Below are positions 1-7,713 of a DNA stretch of 45,724 nt, piece by piece. How positions within the stretch are numbered: position 1 is the first letter of the stretch; every line of letters starts with the position of its first letter. Both the position numbers and the translations under genes were made by a program. Origin of the DNA: Bryobacterales bacterium (GTDB taxonomy: Bacteria; Acidobacteriota; Terriglobia; Bryobacterales; Bryobacteraceae); NCBI GenBank assembly GCA_003142185.1, contig PLOR01000009.1, forward strand, positions 133,694-179,417, in the 5' to 3' direction. The notes beneath the pieces were generated by a model. The model had not been told where the DNA came from and ran no database searches. It was given only the letters and a program-made list of their open reading frames with translations.

Positions 1-353
1 AAAGGCATGCGGGGTCCCCTACGGGCAGGACTCTCGACGGAAGACTTTGGATTCCGGAATCTATAACCGCCGGCGGAAAACGGATAGCTATCATTGCCGC
101 CCGCCGGATAACAGAGAGTAAGGAACGAATCGACATCGATATGCTCGCCATCAAAGCGGGCCAATACATCGAAGTTTCTACTCAATCCATCGGGTGGCCG
201 ATACGCACGGCGATAAGTCCGCGAAGCCCGGCCACCCGCAACGCAATCTTATCTTTTTCATCCGCCCCACTCGGCCGCAGTCTGCCCAAAAATCCCCACG
301 TTTCGGAACGGCCAGGCTCGCGCCCGGCGTTGGCCGGTCGGGGACCTGCCCCA
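1..353. other. Non-coding left edge, no supported gene
   Basis: I find no convincing gene here. Open frames on both strands lack family resemblance and look like shadows of the genes to the right. A GC-rich inverted repeat is visible, with CCGGCGG at 70-76 and CCGCCGG at 101-107, overlapping a 10-bp perfect palindrome at 67-76. It is not followed by a T tract, so it cannot be called a terminator. The stretch lies downstream of the DUF971 gene, which reads leftward and ends at 354. A gene truncated by the window edge cannot be excluded for the first ~100 bases. Confidence 0.5.
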
Positions 354-686
354 CTACGCCTGGCACTCCGCGCAGGGGCAGATGCGGCGGAAGTGATCCC
401 AGGAGTAAATGCCGGCTTTGTGGCCGTCGCTCCAATTGATGCGGATGGCGTAGTTGCCCACCTGTTCGGCGCCCAACATCTTCAATACCGGTTTGAACAT
501 CTGCAAGGGATTGGCGGCTTCGGCCTGGCGCGGCGGGGTGCCATGCGCGCCGGTGCAGCCGGCGCAGGGACACTTGTCGCGCAAGTAGACCAGCCCGTAT
601 TCGCTGTGATGGCCATCCTTCCAGTCGATCTTGATGCCGCCGGATTTGGAGATGGCGATGTGTTCTGGATCGTTGGAAGGGCTCAT
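354..686 (-). CDS. DUF971 (GBBH-like N-terminal) domain protein
   Basis: This 110-residue protein consists almost entirely of a DUF971 domain, the small domain also found at the N-terminus of gamma-butyrobetaine hydroxylase and next to or fused with Mrp/ApbC proteins. Visible hallmarks are the SGGIKIDWKDGHHSEY strand pattern, a CPCAGC cluster near residues 39-44, a second WSDGHKAGIYSWDHFRRIC segment, and a closing CPCAEC. The two CPCxxC clusters could bind metal; that is inference. Its ATG overlaps the rel stop codon in an ATGA arrangement, so it is probably translationally coupled to rel and shares its transcript. The true cellular role of stand-alone DUF971 proteins is not established. Confidence 0.85.
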   Translation of the reverse strand: MSPSNDPEHIAISKSGGIKIDWKDGHHSEYGLVYLRDKCPCAGCTGAHGTPPRQAEAANPLQMFKPVLKMLGAEQVGNYAIRINWSDGHKAGIYSWDHFRRICPCAECQA

Positions 687-2926
687 GTTTGATTGAAGAG
701 GCGCTCGACGTCGCGCACACCGGAGATGCGGCGCATGGCGGAGACCAGTTTCTCAAGTTGCTTCTTGTCGCGCACGTCCACCGTCATTTCCACCACGCCG
801 CCCACCTGGTCGGTGAGCGATCTGGCTTCCAGGCTGCGGATGTTGGTGCTCTCGTCGGAAAGCACGCCGGTCAACTGATTGAGCATGCCCGGGCGGTCGT
901 CGGTGTGGACCACGATGCGCACCGGGAACGCGTCGTCCACCGCGCGCACCCATTCGACCTCGATCTTGCGCTCGACGTCGTACATCAGGTTCTGCACGTT
1001 GGGGCAGGCGCGCGAATGCACGGCCACACCCTTGCCGCGGGTGACGTAGCCCACGATGGCCTCGCCGCGGATGGGGTTGCAGCACTTGGCGCGATAGACC
1101 AGCAGGTCGTCCATGCCACGGACCTTGATGACAGCGTCGTGATCCTGATGGCGGCCGGGACCGGCGGGCGCGCCGGCGGCAGCGGGCTCGACCTCGGGCG
1201 CGAGGGGTTCGGCCGGTTCTTCGTCCACCTTATCCGGGGCCACCTTGCTCAGCACCTGGCGCGCCGAAAAGCGCCCGTAGCCGAGCGCGGCGTAGAGGTC
1301 CTCGGTTTTCGAGTAGCCGTATCCGGCGGCTACCCGATCCAGATCGGCGCGCGCCACGCGGGACAATTGCACGCCCAGGCGGCGGGCTTCCTTTTCGAGG
1401 TACTTTTCGCCGATTTCGATCGCCTTCAAGCGCTCGCTGGCGTTGATCACGTGCTTGATCTTATTGCGCGCGCGTGAGGTGCGGACGAAGGCCAGCCAGT
1501 CCTTGCTCGGCTGGTGGCCGGGCTGGGTCATGATCTCGACGATGTCGCCGTTGCGCAATTGCGAGCGCAGCGGAACAATGCGGCCGTTGACCTTGGCGCC
1601 GACACAGGTATTGCCCACGTCGGAGTGGATGGCGTAGGCGAAATCGATGGGCGTGGCTTCGCGCGGCAGCACGATCACCTTGCCCTTGGGGGTGAACGTG
1701 TAAGCCTCTTCCGGGTAGAGGTCCACCTTGAGCGTGGACATAAACTCGCCGGGGTCCTGCATGTCGCGCTGCCATTCCACCAGGTGGCGCAGCCAGGCGA
1801 TGCGGTTGTCGTCGGCCGCCGGGCCTTTGCGGCCTTCCTTATATTTCCAGTGAGCGGCGATGCCTTCCTCGGCGATGCGGTGCATTTCCTCGGTGCGGAT
1901 CTGCACTTCGAAGGTTTGGCCCTGCGGCCCCACTACCGAAGTATGGAGCGACTGGTAGAGGTTGGGCCGCGGGATGGCGATGAAATCCTTAATGCGGCCC
2001 GGAATGGGGCGCCAGCGGTTGTGGATGACGCCGAGTGCGGCGTAGCAGTTCTTCACCGAGTCGGTGAGAATGCGCAGCGCCATCAAATCATAGACCTGAT
2101 CGACCGTAATTTTCTGCCGGCGCAGCTTCATGAAGACGGAGTAGGGACGCTTGACGCGGCCCTCGATGCGCGCCGGAATGCCTTCCCGCCGCAGCTCGGC
2201 CTCCACCGTGCGGAGGATTTCCTCGAGGAATTCCTCGTTGGAATGGCGGCGGCTCTCGATAGAGGCGATGATTTCTTTGTAGGCGTCGGGCTCGAGGTGC
2301 TGAAAGGCCAGGTCTTCGAGCTCGCCGCGCACTTTGCCCATTCCGAGGCGGTGGGCGATGGGCGCGTAGATTTCGATGGTCTCGCGCGCTATGCGCTGGC
2401 GCCGTTCGGGAGCCAGATAGCCGAGCGTGCGCATGTTGTGGATGCGGTCGGCCAGCTTGACCATGATGACGCGGATATCCTCCACCATGGCGAGCAGCAT
2501 CTTGCGGAAGCTTTCCGCCTGGCGGTCCTCGGCGGAAAAGAAATCGAGTTTGGAGAGCTTGGTGACGCCATCGACGCAGCGCGCCACTTCTTCGCCGAAC
2601 CGCTCGCGGACCTCGTCGACGGTGACGCTGGTATCTTCCACCACGTCATGCAGCAGGCCTGTTTCCATGCCGACCACGTCCAGGCGCATCTCGGCGAGGA
2701 TGCGGGCCACCATGATGGGGTGGACCATGTAAGGTTCGCCGGAATCCCGCATCTGGCCTTCGTGGCGCTCGCGGGCGAACTGATACGCGCGCTCGAGCGG
2801 CGCCAGGTCATCCTTGGGGCGGTACTCGCGGATCTTGGCCTCAAGCTCCCGGTACAACTGCCCCACCGGATCGGACGGGGGCGGCAGAGGCACGGATTCC
2901 GAAAGACTGGCAGGTTCGGATGCCAC
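683..2926 (-). CDS. rel: Bifunctional (p)ppGpp synthetase/hydrolase (Rel/SpoT)
   Basis: This is the stringent-response enzyme that makes and degrades (p)ppGpp. From the chosen start it has 747 residues, the usual long-RSH length. In order I see: the HD hydrolase domain with HDVVEDT (about residues 93-99); the synthetase domain with YDLMALRI, RPNLYQSLHTSV and EVQIRTEEMHRIAEEGIAAHWKYK; the TGS domain (TPKGKVIVLPREATPIDFAYAIHSDVG); a zinc-finger region (YRAKCCNPIRGEAIVGYVTRG); and a C-terminal ACT domain (PGMLNQLTGVLSDESTNI). The HD motif looks intact, so hydrolase activity is expected. The frame is open up to a GTG at 3022, but that adds an Arg-rich tail and overlaps the divergent glmU. The GTG at 2926 has a GAGG just upstream, so I prefer it. 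It is co-transcribed with DUF971. Confidence 0.93.
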   Translation of the reverse strand: MASEPASLSESVPLPPPSDPVGQLYRELEAKIREYRPKDDLAPLERAYQFARERHEGQMRDSGEPYMVHPIMVARILAEMRLDVVGMETGLLHDVVEDTSVTVDEVRERFGEEVARCVDGVTKLSKLDFFSAEDRQAESFRKMLLAMVEDIRVIMVKLADRIHNMRTLGYLAPERRQRIARETIEIYAPIAHRLGMGKVRGELEDLAFQHLEPDAYKEIIASIESRRHSNEEFLEEILRTVEAELRREGIPARIEGRVKRPYSVFMKLRRQKITVDQVYDLMALRILTDSVKNCYAALGVIHNRWRPIPGRIKDFIAIPRPNLYQSLHTSVVGPQGQTFEVQIRTEEMHRIAEEGIAAHWKYKEGRKGPAADDNRIAWLRHLVEWQRDMQDPGEFMSTLKVDLYPEEAYTFTPKGKVIVLPREATPIDFAYAIHSDVGNTCVGAKVNGRIVPLRSQLRNGDIVEIMTQPGHQPSKDWLAFVRTSRARNKIKHVINASERLKAIEIGEKYLEKEARRLGVQLSRVARADLDRVAAGYGYSKTEDLYAALGYGRFSARQVLSKVAPDKVDEEPAEPLAPEVEPAAAGAPAGPGRHQDHDAVIKVRGMDDLLVYRAKCCNPIRGEAIVGYVTRGKGVAVHSRACPNVQNLMYDVERKIEVEWVRAVDDAFPVRIVVHTDDRPGMLNQLTGVLSDESTNIRSLEARSLTDQVGGVVEMTVDVRDKKQLEKLVSAMRRISGVRDVERLFNQT

Positions 2927-3040
2927 TTTCCTCGATTGTAGCAGGGGCGGCTGCGGGCTCCGCTTCCGGGGCGCGCGGGCGCTTGTCCTAGAAGAGAACC
3001 GGCAAGCTAAAGCATGCCCCACCCAGCCATAATGGAGAGG

Positions 3041-4450
3041 ATGGAAACTCCAGTGACGGTTGTGATTCTGGCGGCGGGCTTAGGGACGCGCATGAAATCG
3101 CACAAGGCCAAAGTGCTGCACCGCGCCGGCGGCAAGACCCTGGTGGAGCACGCGGTGGATAGGGCGCTCGCGCTCACTTCGGCGGAGCGCGTTTTCGTGG
3201 TGGTGGGCCATCAGGCCGAGCGGGTTCGCGCCGCCGTCACCACGCCCGGCATCGGATTCATAGAGCAGACCGAACAGCTCGGCACAGGCCACGCGCTGCT
3301 GGTGGGGCGCGATGCGCTTTCGCATCTCGATGGCAACCTGGTGATCTTCTACGGCGATGGTCCGTTGCTGCGGGCAGCCACGGTGCGCCGTCTCATCGAA
3401 ACCGTGGATGCGAGCGATGCCGCGGGCGCGCTGCTTTCGGCCGACATGCCCGACCCCACCGGTTACGGGCGTGTGGTTCGCGGCACAAGCGACGAGGTGA
3501 CGACCATCGTGGAGCAGAACGCCGCCACTGCCGAGCAACTGGCAATTCACGAAGCCAACATGGGCATCTACTGCTATCGCGCGGAACTGTTCTGGCGGCA
3601 CGCCGTCGAAATGCGCCCCGATAATCCCGCGCACGAATATTACCTCACCGACATGGTGCAGATTCTCAACCGCGCGGGACACCACGTGAGGGCGATGAAG
3701 ATCGACGATCCGCGCGAATGCCTGGGGATCAACGACCGGGTCGAGCTGGCGGAGGCGGACCGCCTGCTGCGCGAGCGCAAGCTGCGCGAGCTGATGCTGG
3801 CAGGCGTGACCATAGAGAAGCCGGAGACGGTGACCATCGATGGCGGCGTCGAGATCGGCATCGATACCGTGGTCGAGCCGTTTGCGCGCATCCTGGGCAA
3901 CACGTCCATCGGCGAAAACTGCCGCATTGGGGCGTCGAGCATCATCGAGAATTCGATCCTCGCCGACGAAGTGGTGATCGGTCCACTGACGGTGGTGACG
4001 GCCTCGCGCCTGGAGCGTGGCGCGCAAGCCGGGCCTTTTTCCCGCCTGCGTCCGGGGAATTACGTCGCCGAAGGCGCGCACGTCGGCAATTTCGTGGAGT
4101 TGAAAAAGACGCGGCTGGGCCCGGGTGCGAAGGCCAATCACCTGGCCTACCTGGGCGATGCGGAGATTGGCGCCAAAGCCAACATCGGCGCCGGCACGAT
4201 CACTTGCAACTACGATGGCGTGCACAAGCACCCCACGCGGATCGGCGACGGGGCCTTCGTGGGAAGCAACTCGACTTTGGTGGCGCCGCTCGAAATCGGC
4301 GATGGCGCTTACCTGGCCGCAGGCTCCGTGATTACCGAGCAGGTTCCCGCCGATTCGCTGGCCGTGGGCCGTGCGCGGCAGGTGAATAAAGAGGGATGGG
4401 CCAAGAAGCGCCGCGCCCGATTGGCCGCCCCGCCCGCGGCCGGAAAGTAA
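3041..4450 (+). CDS. glmU: Bifunctional UDP-GlcNAc pyrophosphorylase / GlcN-1-P acetyltransferase
   Basis: GlmU acetylates glucosamine-1-phosphate and then couples it to UTP, giving UDP-GlcNAc for peptidoglycan, LPS and the polysaccharide locus next door. The 469-residue product begins with the nucleotidyltransferase signature VVILAAGLGTRMKSHKAK. It then has YGDGPLL, where most homologs have GDVPL, and the EQNAATAEQ segment. The C-terminal half is a left-handed beta-helix of hexapeptides with the acetyltransferase segment KANHLAYLGDAEIGAKANIG and the NYDG motif. Upstream ATGs at 3014 and 3032 are open, but only 3041 has a purine-rich GGAG close by and gives the family's normal N-terminus. It is divergent from rel. 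Confidence 0.94.
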   Translation: METPVTVVILAAGLGTRMKSHKAKVLHRAGGKTLVEHAVDRALALTSAERVFVVVGHQAERVRAAVTTPGIGFIEQTEQLGTGHALLVGRDALSHLDGNLVIFYGDGPLLRAATVRRLIETVDASDAAGALLSADMPDPTGYGRVVRGTSDEVTTIVEQNAATAEQLAIHEANMGIYCYRAELFWRHAVEMRPDNPAHEYYLTDMVQILNRAGHHVRAMKIDDPRECLGINDRVELAEADRLLRERKLRELMLAGVTIEKPETVTIDGGVEIGIDTVVEPFARILGNTSIGENCRIGASSIIENSILADEVVIGPLTVVTASRLERGAQAGPFSRLRPGNYVAEGAHVGNFVELKKTRLGPGAKANHLAYLGDAEIGAKANIGAGTITCNYDGVHKHPTRIGDGAFVGSNSTLVAPLEIGDGAYLAAGSVITEQVPADSLAVGRARQVNKEGWAKKRRARLAAPPAAGK

Positions 4451-4480
4451 CGCCGGACCACGCCATTGAAGGATCCGACG

Positions 4481-4503
4481 GCCGCTGCCAATGTGGCGGC
4501 GGC
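4481..4503 (+). terminator. GC-rich hairpin after glmU, possible terminator
   Basis: A 9-bp stem (GCCGCTGCC at 4481-4489 and GGCGGCGGC at 4495-4503, one T-G wobble) closes a 5-nt AATGT loop 30 nt after the glmU stop. There is no T tract behind it, so classic intrinsic termination is uncertain. It may be a Rho-assisted or 3'-end-protecting hairpin. Confidence 0.4.
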
Positions 4504-4710
4504 GACCTAGTACTCTCAGTCGATTCATCGGACCGGTTTGCGGTCGAAAACCTCGGTGAAATATGGGCATATCCGTGAAATTCCTCGCTGCAGTGCCCCA
4601 TATCGTCTCACTAATTTGGAGCAAGTCCGAATCGTCGGCATAGATCGCGCGGCCGCCATGGGAAGGCGAGCCGGCGGTCCGCTGCTAACTAACTGAAAAC
4701 AAATACAACA

Positions 4711-4772
4711 GGCCCTGGTTGGCAATGTGGCAACCGGAATGCCTTTGCCCTTTCGGGACATTGTGCAGGGCC
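4711..4772 (+). repeat. Nested inverted repeat in the leader RNA
   Basis: GGCCCTG at 4711-4717 is an exact inverted repeat of CAGGGCC at 4766-4772. Inside it, GGTTG (4717-4721) pairs with CAACC (4731-4735) around a 9-nt loop. The arrangement would fold the leader RNA about 50-110 nt upstream of the ops-like element. Function is unknown; a terminator or pause control is possible but unproven. Confidence 0.35.
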
Positions 4773-4823
4773 CAGCGCGGGGGATGGAGCAGAAATGCAG
4801 GTCACGCCGACTGGGACTCAAAG

Positions 4824-4835
4824 GGCGGTAGCTTG
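4824..4835 (+). promoter_or_regulatory. ops-like antitermination element
   Basis: The 12 bases GGCGGTAGCTTG differ at one position from the E. coli ops element GGCGGTAGCGTG. The 8-base core GCGGTAGC, which forms the small hairpin recognised by RfaH on the exposed non-template strand, is identical. The site lies 26 nt before the start of a NusG/RfaH-type gene, in the correct orientation. From known biology, ops pauses RNA polymerase and recruits RfaH. Whether this paralog reads it here is inference. Confidence 0.6.
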
Positions 4836-4861
4836 CGCCAAGACTGGTTTGAAAGGCATCC

Positions 4862-5446
4862 ATGAGCATCGAAAAACCTTTTGAGTCGATTGCGGAACAG
4901 TGGTTCGCTCTCCGGGTGAAATCGCGCTCCGAAAAGGTCGTTTCCACGATTGCGCGCAACAAGGGGTTCGAGGAGTTCTTGCCGGTTTACGAGTGCCGCC
5001 AGCGGTGGTCAGATCGCTTGAAGTCGGTTGAGTTTCCCCTTTTCCCAGGCTATGTGTTTTGCCGATTGGACCCGCGGCACCGGCTCCCGTTATTGACCAT
5101 TCCCGGCGTGCTCCAGTTTGTGGGCATCGGAAAAACTCCCGTCCCCATCGACGACGAGGAAATCATCGCGATTCAAAGCGCCGTAAAGTCCGGTCTGTCG
5201 TCTGAACCGTGGCCCTTTCTGGAGGCCGGGCAGCGCGTGCGGCTTGAGGATGGGCCGTTGGCCGGCCTGGAAGGCTTCCTGGTAGAGGTTCGCAAGCAAT
5301 ATCGCGTGGTTGTCTCTGTAACTCTTCTGAAACGGTCGGTAGCAGTAGAGATCGATCGTGAGTGGGTCGCGCCGCTCGACCCGAGCGGGCGCCCGATGGC
5401 GATCCAGACCAGACACTCGCTGGTCGCAAGTCCTCAGTCCATATAG
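4862..5446 (+). CDS. NusG-family specialised antiterminator (RfaH/UpxY-like)
   Basis: The 194-residue protein is a NusG paralog expected to bind elongating RNA polymerase and suppress early termination in this long operon. Residues about 13-110 form the NGN domain (EQWFALRVKSRSEKVV, then the hallmark FPLFPGYVF around 58-66, then IPGVLQFVGIG). Residues about 120-172 form the KOW domain (AGQRVRLEDGPLAGLEGFLVE). The context separates it from housekeeping nusG: it is the first gene of a polysaccharide cluster, whereas nusG normally sits with secE and rplK. The ATG has AAAGG a few bases upstream. Similar first-gene NusG paralogs control polysaccharide operons in Proteobacteria (RfaH), Bacteroides (UpxY) and Firmicutes (LoaP). 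The ops-like site lies directly upstream. Confidence 0.88.
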   Translation: MSIEKPFESIAEQWFALRVKSRSEKVVSTIARNKGFEEFLPVYECRQRWSDRLKSVEFPLFPGYVFCRLDPRHRLPLLTIPGVLQFVGIGKTPVPIDDEEIIAIQSAVKSGLSSEPWPFLEAGQRVRLEDGPLAGLEGFLVEVRKQYRVVVSVTLLKRSVAVEIDREWVAPLDPSGRPMAIQTRHSLVASPQSI

Positions 5447-5521
5447 ACCGGGCTTCGTGCGCAATATCAAAAGCTTCTCAGGCAATCCGGCTCTGTCAAT
5501 GCCGGCAGGGCAAGAAATCAC

Positions 5522-5527
5522 GGAGGA
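5522..5527 (+). promoter_or_regulatory. Ribosome binding site fixing the sugar transferase start
   Basis: GGAGGA lies 7 nt before a GTG at 5535. The reading frame is open much further upstream, to 5358 inside the preceding gene, but no upstream start has such a site. This selects 5535 as the initiation codon. Confidence 0.65.
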
Positions 5528-5534
5528 TGAACTT

Positions 5535-6698
5535 GTGTTGAATAACATGCCCCGTTTTAGAGCAAACTCCCCATTAGCACCGCAATCCGTCATTCCTGCC
5601 GATGAACCCCAAGACAATGGGATGCTCGCCGAGGAACTGTTTGTGCGCATGCTCCGGCTGGAACGTAAGAGAACCGAGCGTTCCCATCGGCGCTTTGTGC
5701 TGATGATTCTCGAATCCGGCGAGCTTATGAAAGCCGGGAACCGGAACGAAACGCTCGACAAGGTTCTGCGTGCGTTGTCGCAGGCGACGCGTGACACGGA
5801 TATAAAAGGGTGGTACAGGCGTGGCGACGCTATCGGGGTCATTTTCACCGAGATCGCAGCCGCCGAGGAAAAGTCGGTGGTGAGATTCCTGTCGACCAAA
5901 GTCACCGACGCGCTATATGACACGTTGAGCGTCGGGCAAATCAACCAGATCAGGCTGTCTTTCCACGTCTTCCCCGAAGATTGGGACAACGACGGTCCAG
6001 ATGGGCCGGCCAACTCGACCTTGCACCTGGATCTGGCGCGCGACGCGACGAAGAAACCGATCACTGCCGTGCTCAAGAGGCTGATGGACATTGCCGGCAG
6101 CCTGGCCGCCTTGGCGCTCTGTCTCCCAGTGCTGTTCGCCATTGCGATTGCGATCAAACTGACCTCGAAAGGCCCGATCCTCTTCCGTCAGGTCAGGCTA
6201 GGCCAGTACGGGAAAAAGTTCACGTTCCTGAAATTCAGATCCATGTATGTCGGGAACGACCACGCAATTCATGAACAGTACGTGACGCAATTCATCGCAG
6301 GCGCGCAAGGACTCGAGCAAAGTGGACCGGACCAGCGAAGACAATACAAATTAACCGCGGATCCGAGAATCACGCGAGTAGGGCGACTGCTGCGCAAGAC
6401 GAGCCTGGACGAATTGCCGCAATTACTCAACGTCCTGATCGGAGAAATGTCCCTGGTGGGCCCGCGGCCTCCGGTGATGTATGAATACAAGTGCTACGAC
6501 CTTTGGCACAAGGAGCGCCTCATTGCGGTGAAACCAGGGATCACGGGCCTGTGGCAAGTTGAAGGGCGAAGCAGGGTGAAGTTCGATGAAATGGTGCGGC
6601 TGGACATTCGCTACGCCAGGTCATGGTCGTTGTGGCTGGACATAAAGATCCTTCTTCAGACACCGCTAGCGGTTATCTCCGGAGCGGGCGCGTGTTGA
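5535..6698 (+). CDS. Undecaprenyl-phosphate sugar phosphotransferase with degenerate GGDEF-like N-terminus
   Basis: The C-terminal part (about residues 178-387) is a bacterial phosphoglycosyl transferase that puts the first sugar phosphate on undecaprenyl phosphate, starting each repeat unit. Signatures are KRLMDI followed by one hydrophobic re-entrant helix ([20 protein letters not shown]), [43 protein letters not shown] and PGITGLWQV. The usual four N-terminal membrane helices of WbaP-type enzymes are absent. Instead residues about 48-150 resemble a GGDEF fold: FVLMILESG in place of the metal-binding strand, and [20 protein letters not shown] where RyGGDEF would be. Active-site residues are missing, so it would be at most a sensor or partner domain. 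The fold assignment of this N-terminus is inference. Confidence 0.88.
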   Translation: MLNNMPRFRANSPLAPQSVIPADEPQDNGMLAEELFVRMLRLERKRTERSHRRFVLMILESGELMKAGNRNETLDKVLRALSQATRDTDIKGWYRRGDAIGVIFTEIAAAEEKSVVRFLSTKVTDALYDTLSVGQINQIRLSFHVFPEDWDNDGPDGPANSTLHLDLARDATKKPITAVLKRLMDIAGSLAALALCLPVLFAIAIAIKLTSKGPILFRQVRLGQYGKKFTFLKFRSMYVGNDHAIHEQYVTQFIAGAQGLEQSGPDQRRQYKLTADPRITRVGRLLRKTSLDELPQLLNVLIGEMSLVGPRPPVMYEYKCYDLWHKERLIAVKPGITGLWQVEGRSRVKFDEMVRLDIRYARSWSLWLDIKILLQTPLAVISGAGAC

Positions 6699-6711
6699 AG
6701 GTGGAGGGGTA

Positions 6712-7713
6712 ATGATTCGAGTCGGCATTATCGGTTACGGCTATTGGGGACCTCACATTGCGCGGAACTTTCACGCCGCGGACGATTGCGAAGTCTCTGT
6801 AATCTGCGACAAGAGTCCGGCCGCTCAAGGGCGGATTCAACGCGCCTATCCAGGTGTGCGCGCCACGTGCGACGTTTCGGAAGTGTTGTCTTCGCCGCAG
6901 ATTGACGCTGTCGCCGTGATCACGCCCGTTTGGACCCACTTCGAGTTGGCCAAGGCAGCCCTGGAGAACGGGAAACACGTTTTTGTCGAGAAACCATTTA
7001 CGTCGACTGTGGCGCAGGCCGAACAATTGATCGAACTGGCCGCGAAGAAGCACCTGACGATCATGGTCGATCACACCTTCCTGTTCACGGGCGCGGTCAA
7101 GAAAATCGAGCAACTGACCAAGGACGGCACGCTCGGCAAGCTTTACTACTACGATTCCACCAGGGTCAATCTCGGGTTGTTCCAGCACGACGTTAATGTC
7201 ATCTGGGACCTTGCACCGCACGACCTTTCGATCATGGACCACCTCGTGCATTCGAAACCGGAATATCTGGCTGCAACCGGGCAAAGCCATTTGAATGGCC
7301 ACCAGGATGTCGCTTACATCACCGTCTACCTCAGCGATAACGTGATCGCCCACTTCAATGTCAACTGGCTGTCGCCGGTCAAGGTGCGCACGACTCTTTT
7401 GGGAGGCGAGAAGAAGATGGTGGTGTGGAACGACCTGGACGCCGACGAAAAGATCAAGGTATACGACAAAGGTGTGGACATCAAGAGTCAGCAAGGCGTT
7501 TACGAGTTGCTGGTCAGTTATCGCACAGGCGACATGTGGGCACCCAAAGTCGAACAGACTGAAGCCCTGGCCGCGGAGATCGGCTACTTCATCGACTGCA
7601 TTACGCGCGACGAAGTACCGTTCAACGACGGTCTCGCCGGTTTGCGGGTAGTCAAGTTGCTCGAAGCGGCGGATCGGTCCCTGGCAGATATGGGCGCGGC
7701 GGTGCGCCTATGA
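6712..7713 (+). CDS. Gfo/Idh/MocA oxidoreductase (WlbA-like nucleotide-sugar dehydrogenase)
   Basis: The 333-residue protein is an NAD-dependent sugar dehydrogenase of the Gfo/Idh/MocA family. It starts with the Rossmann motif VGIIGYGYWGPHIARNF and carries the family hallmark EKPF (in HVFVEKPFTST), followed by the substrate-side segment NVIWDLAPHDLSIM. The next two genes are a hexapeptide acyltransferase and a DegT-type aminotransferase, so the best assignment is oxidation of UDP-GlcNAc uronate at C3, as in WlbA/WbpB. Together the trio would make a 2,3-diacetamido sugar. It starts 13 nt after the previous gene behind a GGAGGGG site, and its stop overlaps the next start in ATGA. Confidence 0.88.
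   Translation: MIRVGIIGYGYWGPHIARNFHAADDCEVSVICDKSPAAQGRIQRAYPGVRATCDVSEVLSSPQIDAVAVITPVWTHFELAKAALENGKHVFVEKPFTSTVAQAEQLIELAAKKHLTIMVDHTFLFTGAVKKIEQLTKDGTLGKLYYYDSTRVNLGLFQHDVNVIWDLAPHDLSIMDHLVHSKPEYLAATGQSHLNGHQDVAYITVYLSDNVIAHFNVNWLSPVKVRTTLLGGEKKMVVWNDLDADEKIKVYDKGVDIKSQQGVYELLVSYRTGDMWAPKVEQTEALAAEIGYFIDCITRDEVPFNDGLAGLRVVKLLEAADRSLADMGAAVRL

Larger units (their letters stand above)
4451..4861 (+). promoter_or_regulatory. 411-nt leader of the polysaccharide operon
   Basis: This gene-free stretch separates glmU from the NusG-like gene. It contains the hairpin at 4481-4503, the nested inverted repeat at 4711-4772 and the ops-like element at 4824-4835, each listed separately. I could not assign a convincing -35/-10 pair; the best candidate, TTGGAG then 17 nt then CATAGA near 4616-4644, is too weak to call. 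A promoter for the whole downstream cluster must lie here or further upstream if the cluster is one operon. The long structured leader plus a specialised NusG gene is the typical arrangement of polysaccharide operons controlled by processive antitermination. Confidence 0.55.

Noticed and set aside
141-692. 183-codon plus-strand open frame at the left end
   Set aside because: It runs antisense to the DUF971 gene, and its translation has no recognisable motif and skewed Ala/Arg/Gly composition.
2935-2940. TACAAT on the minus strand as a -10 box for rel
   Set aside because: No -35 at 16-18 nt, and it would leave an almost leaderless transcript for the chosen start, conflicting with the visible ribosome site.
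4798-4850. Resemblance to a c-di-GMP-I (GEMM) riboswitch: GTCACGCC, then GGGACTCAAAG, then GGTAGC
   Set aside because: The stretch is about half the length of the aptamer and lacks the first helix with its GAAA-type tetraloop. The ops explanation fits the adjacent NusG gene better.
4525-4962. 145-codon minus-strand frame covering the leader and the start of the NusG-like gene
   Set aside because: No family features, and it overlaps the ops-like element and a well supported gene on the other strand.
5332-5345. Second ops-like sequence (GGTCGGTAGCAG) inside the NusG-like gene
   Set aside because: It misses key bases of the ops element and lies in coding sequence; it is expected by chance.
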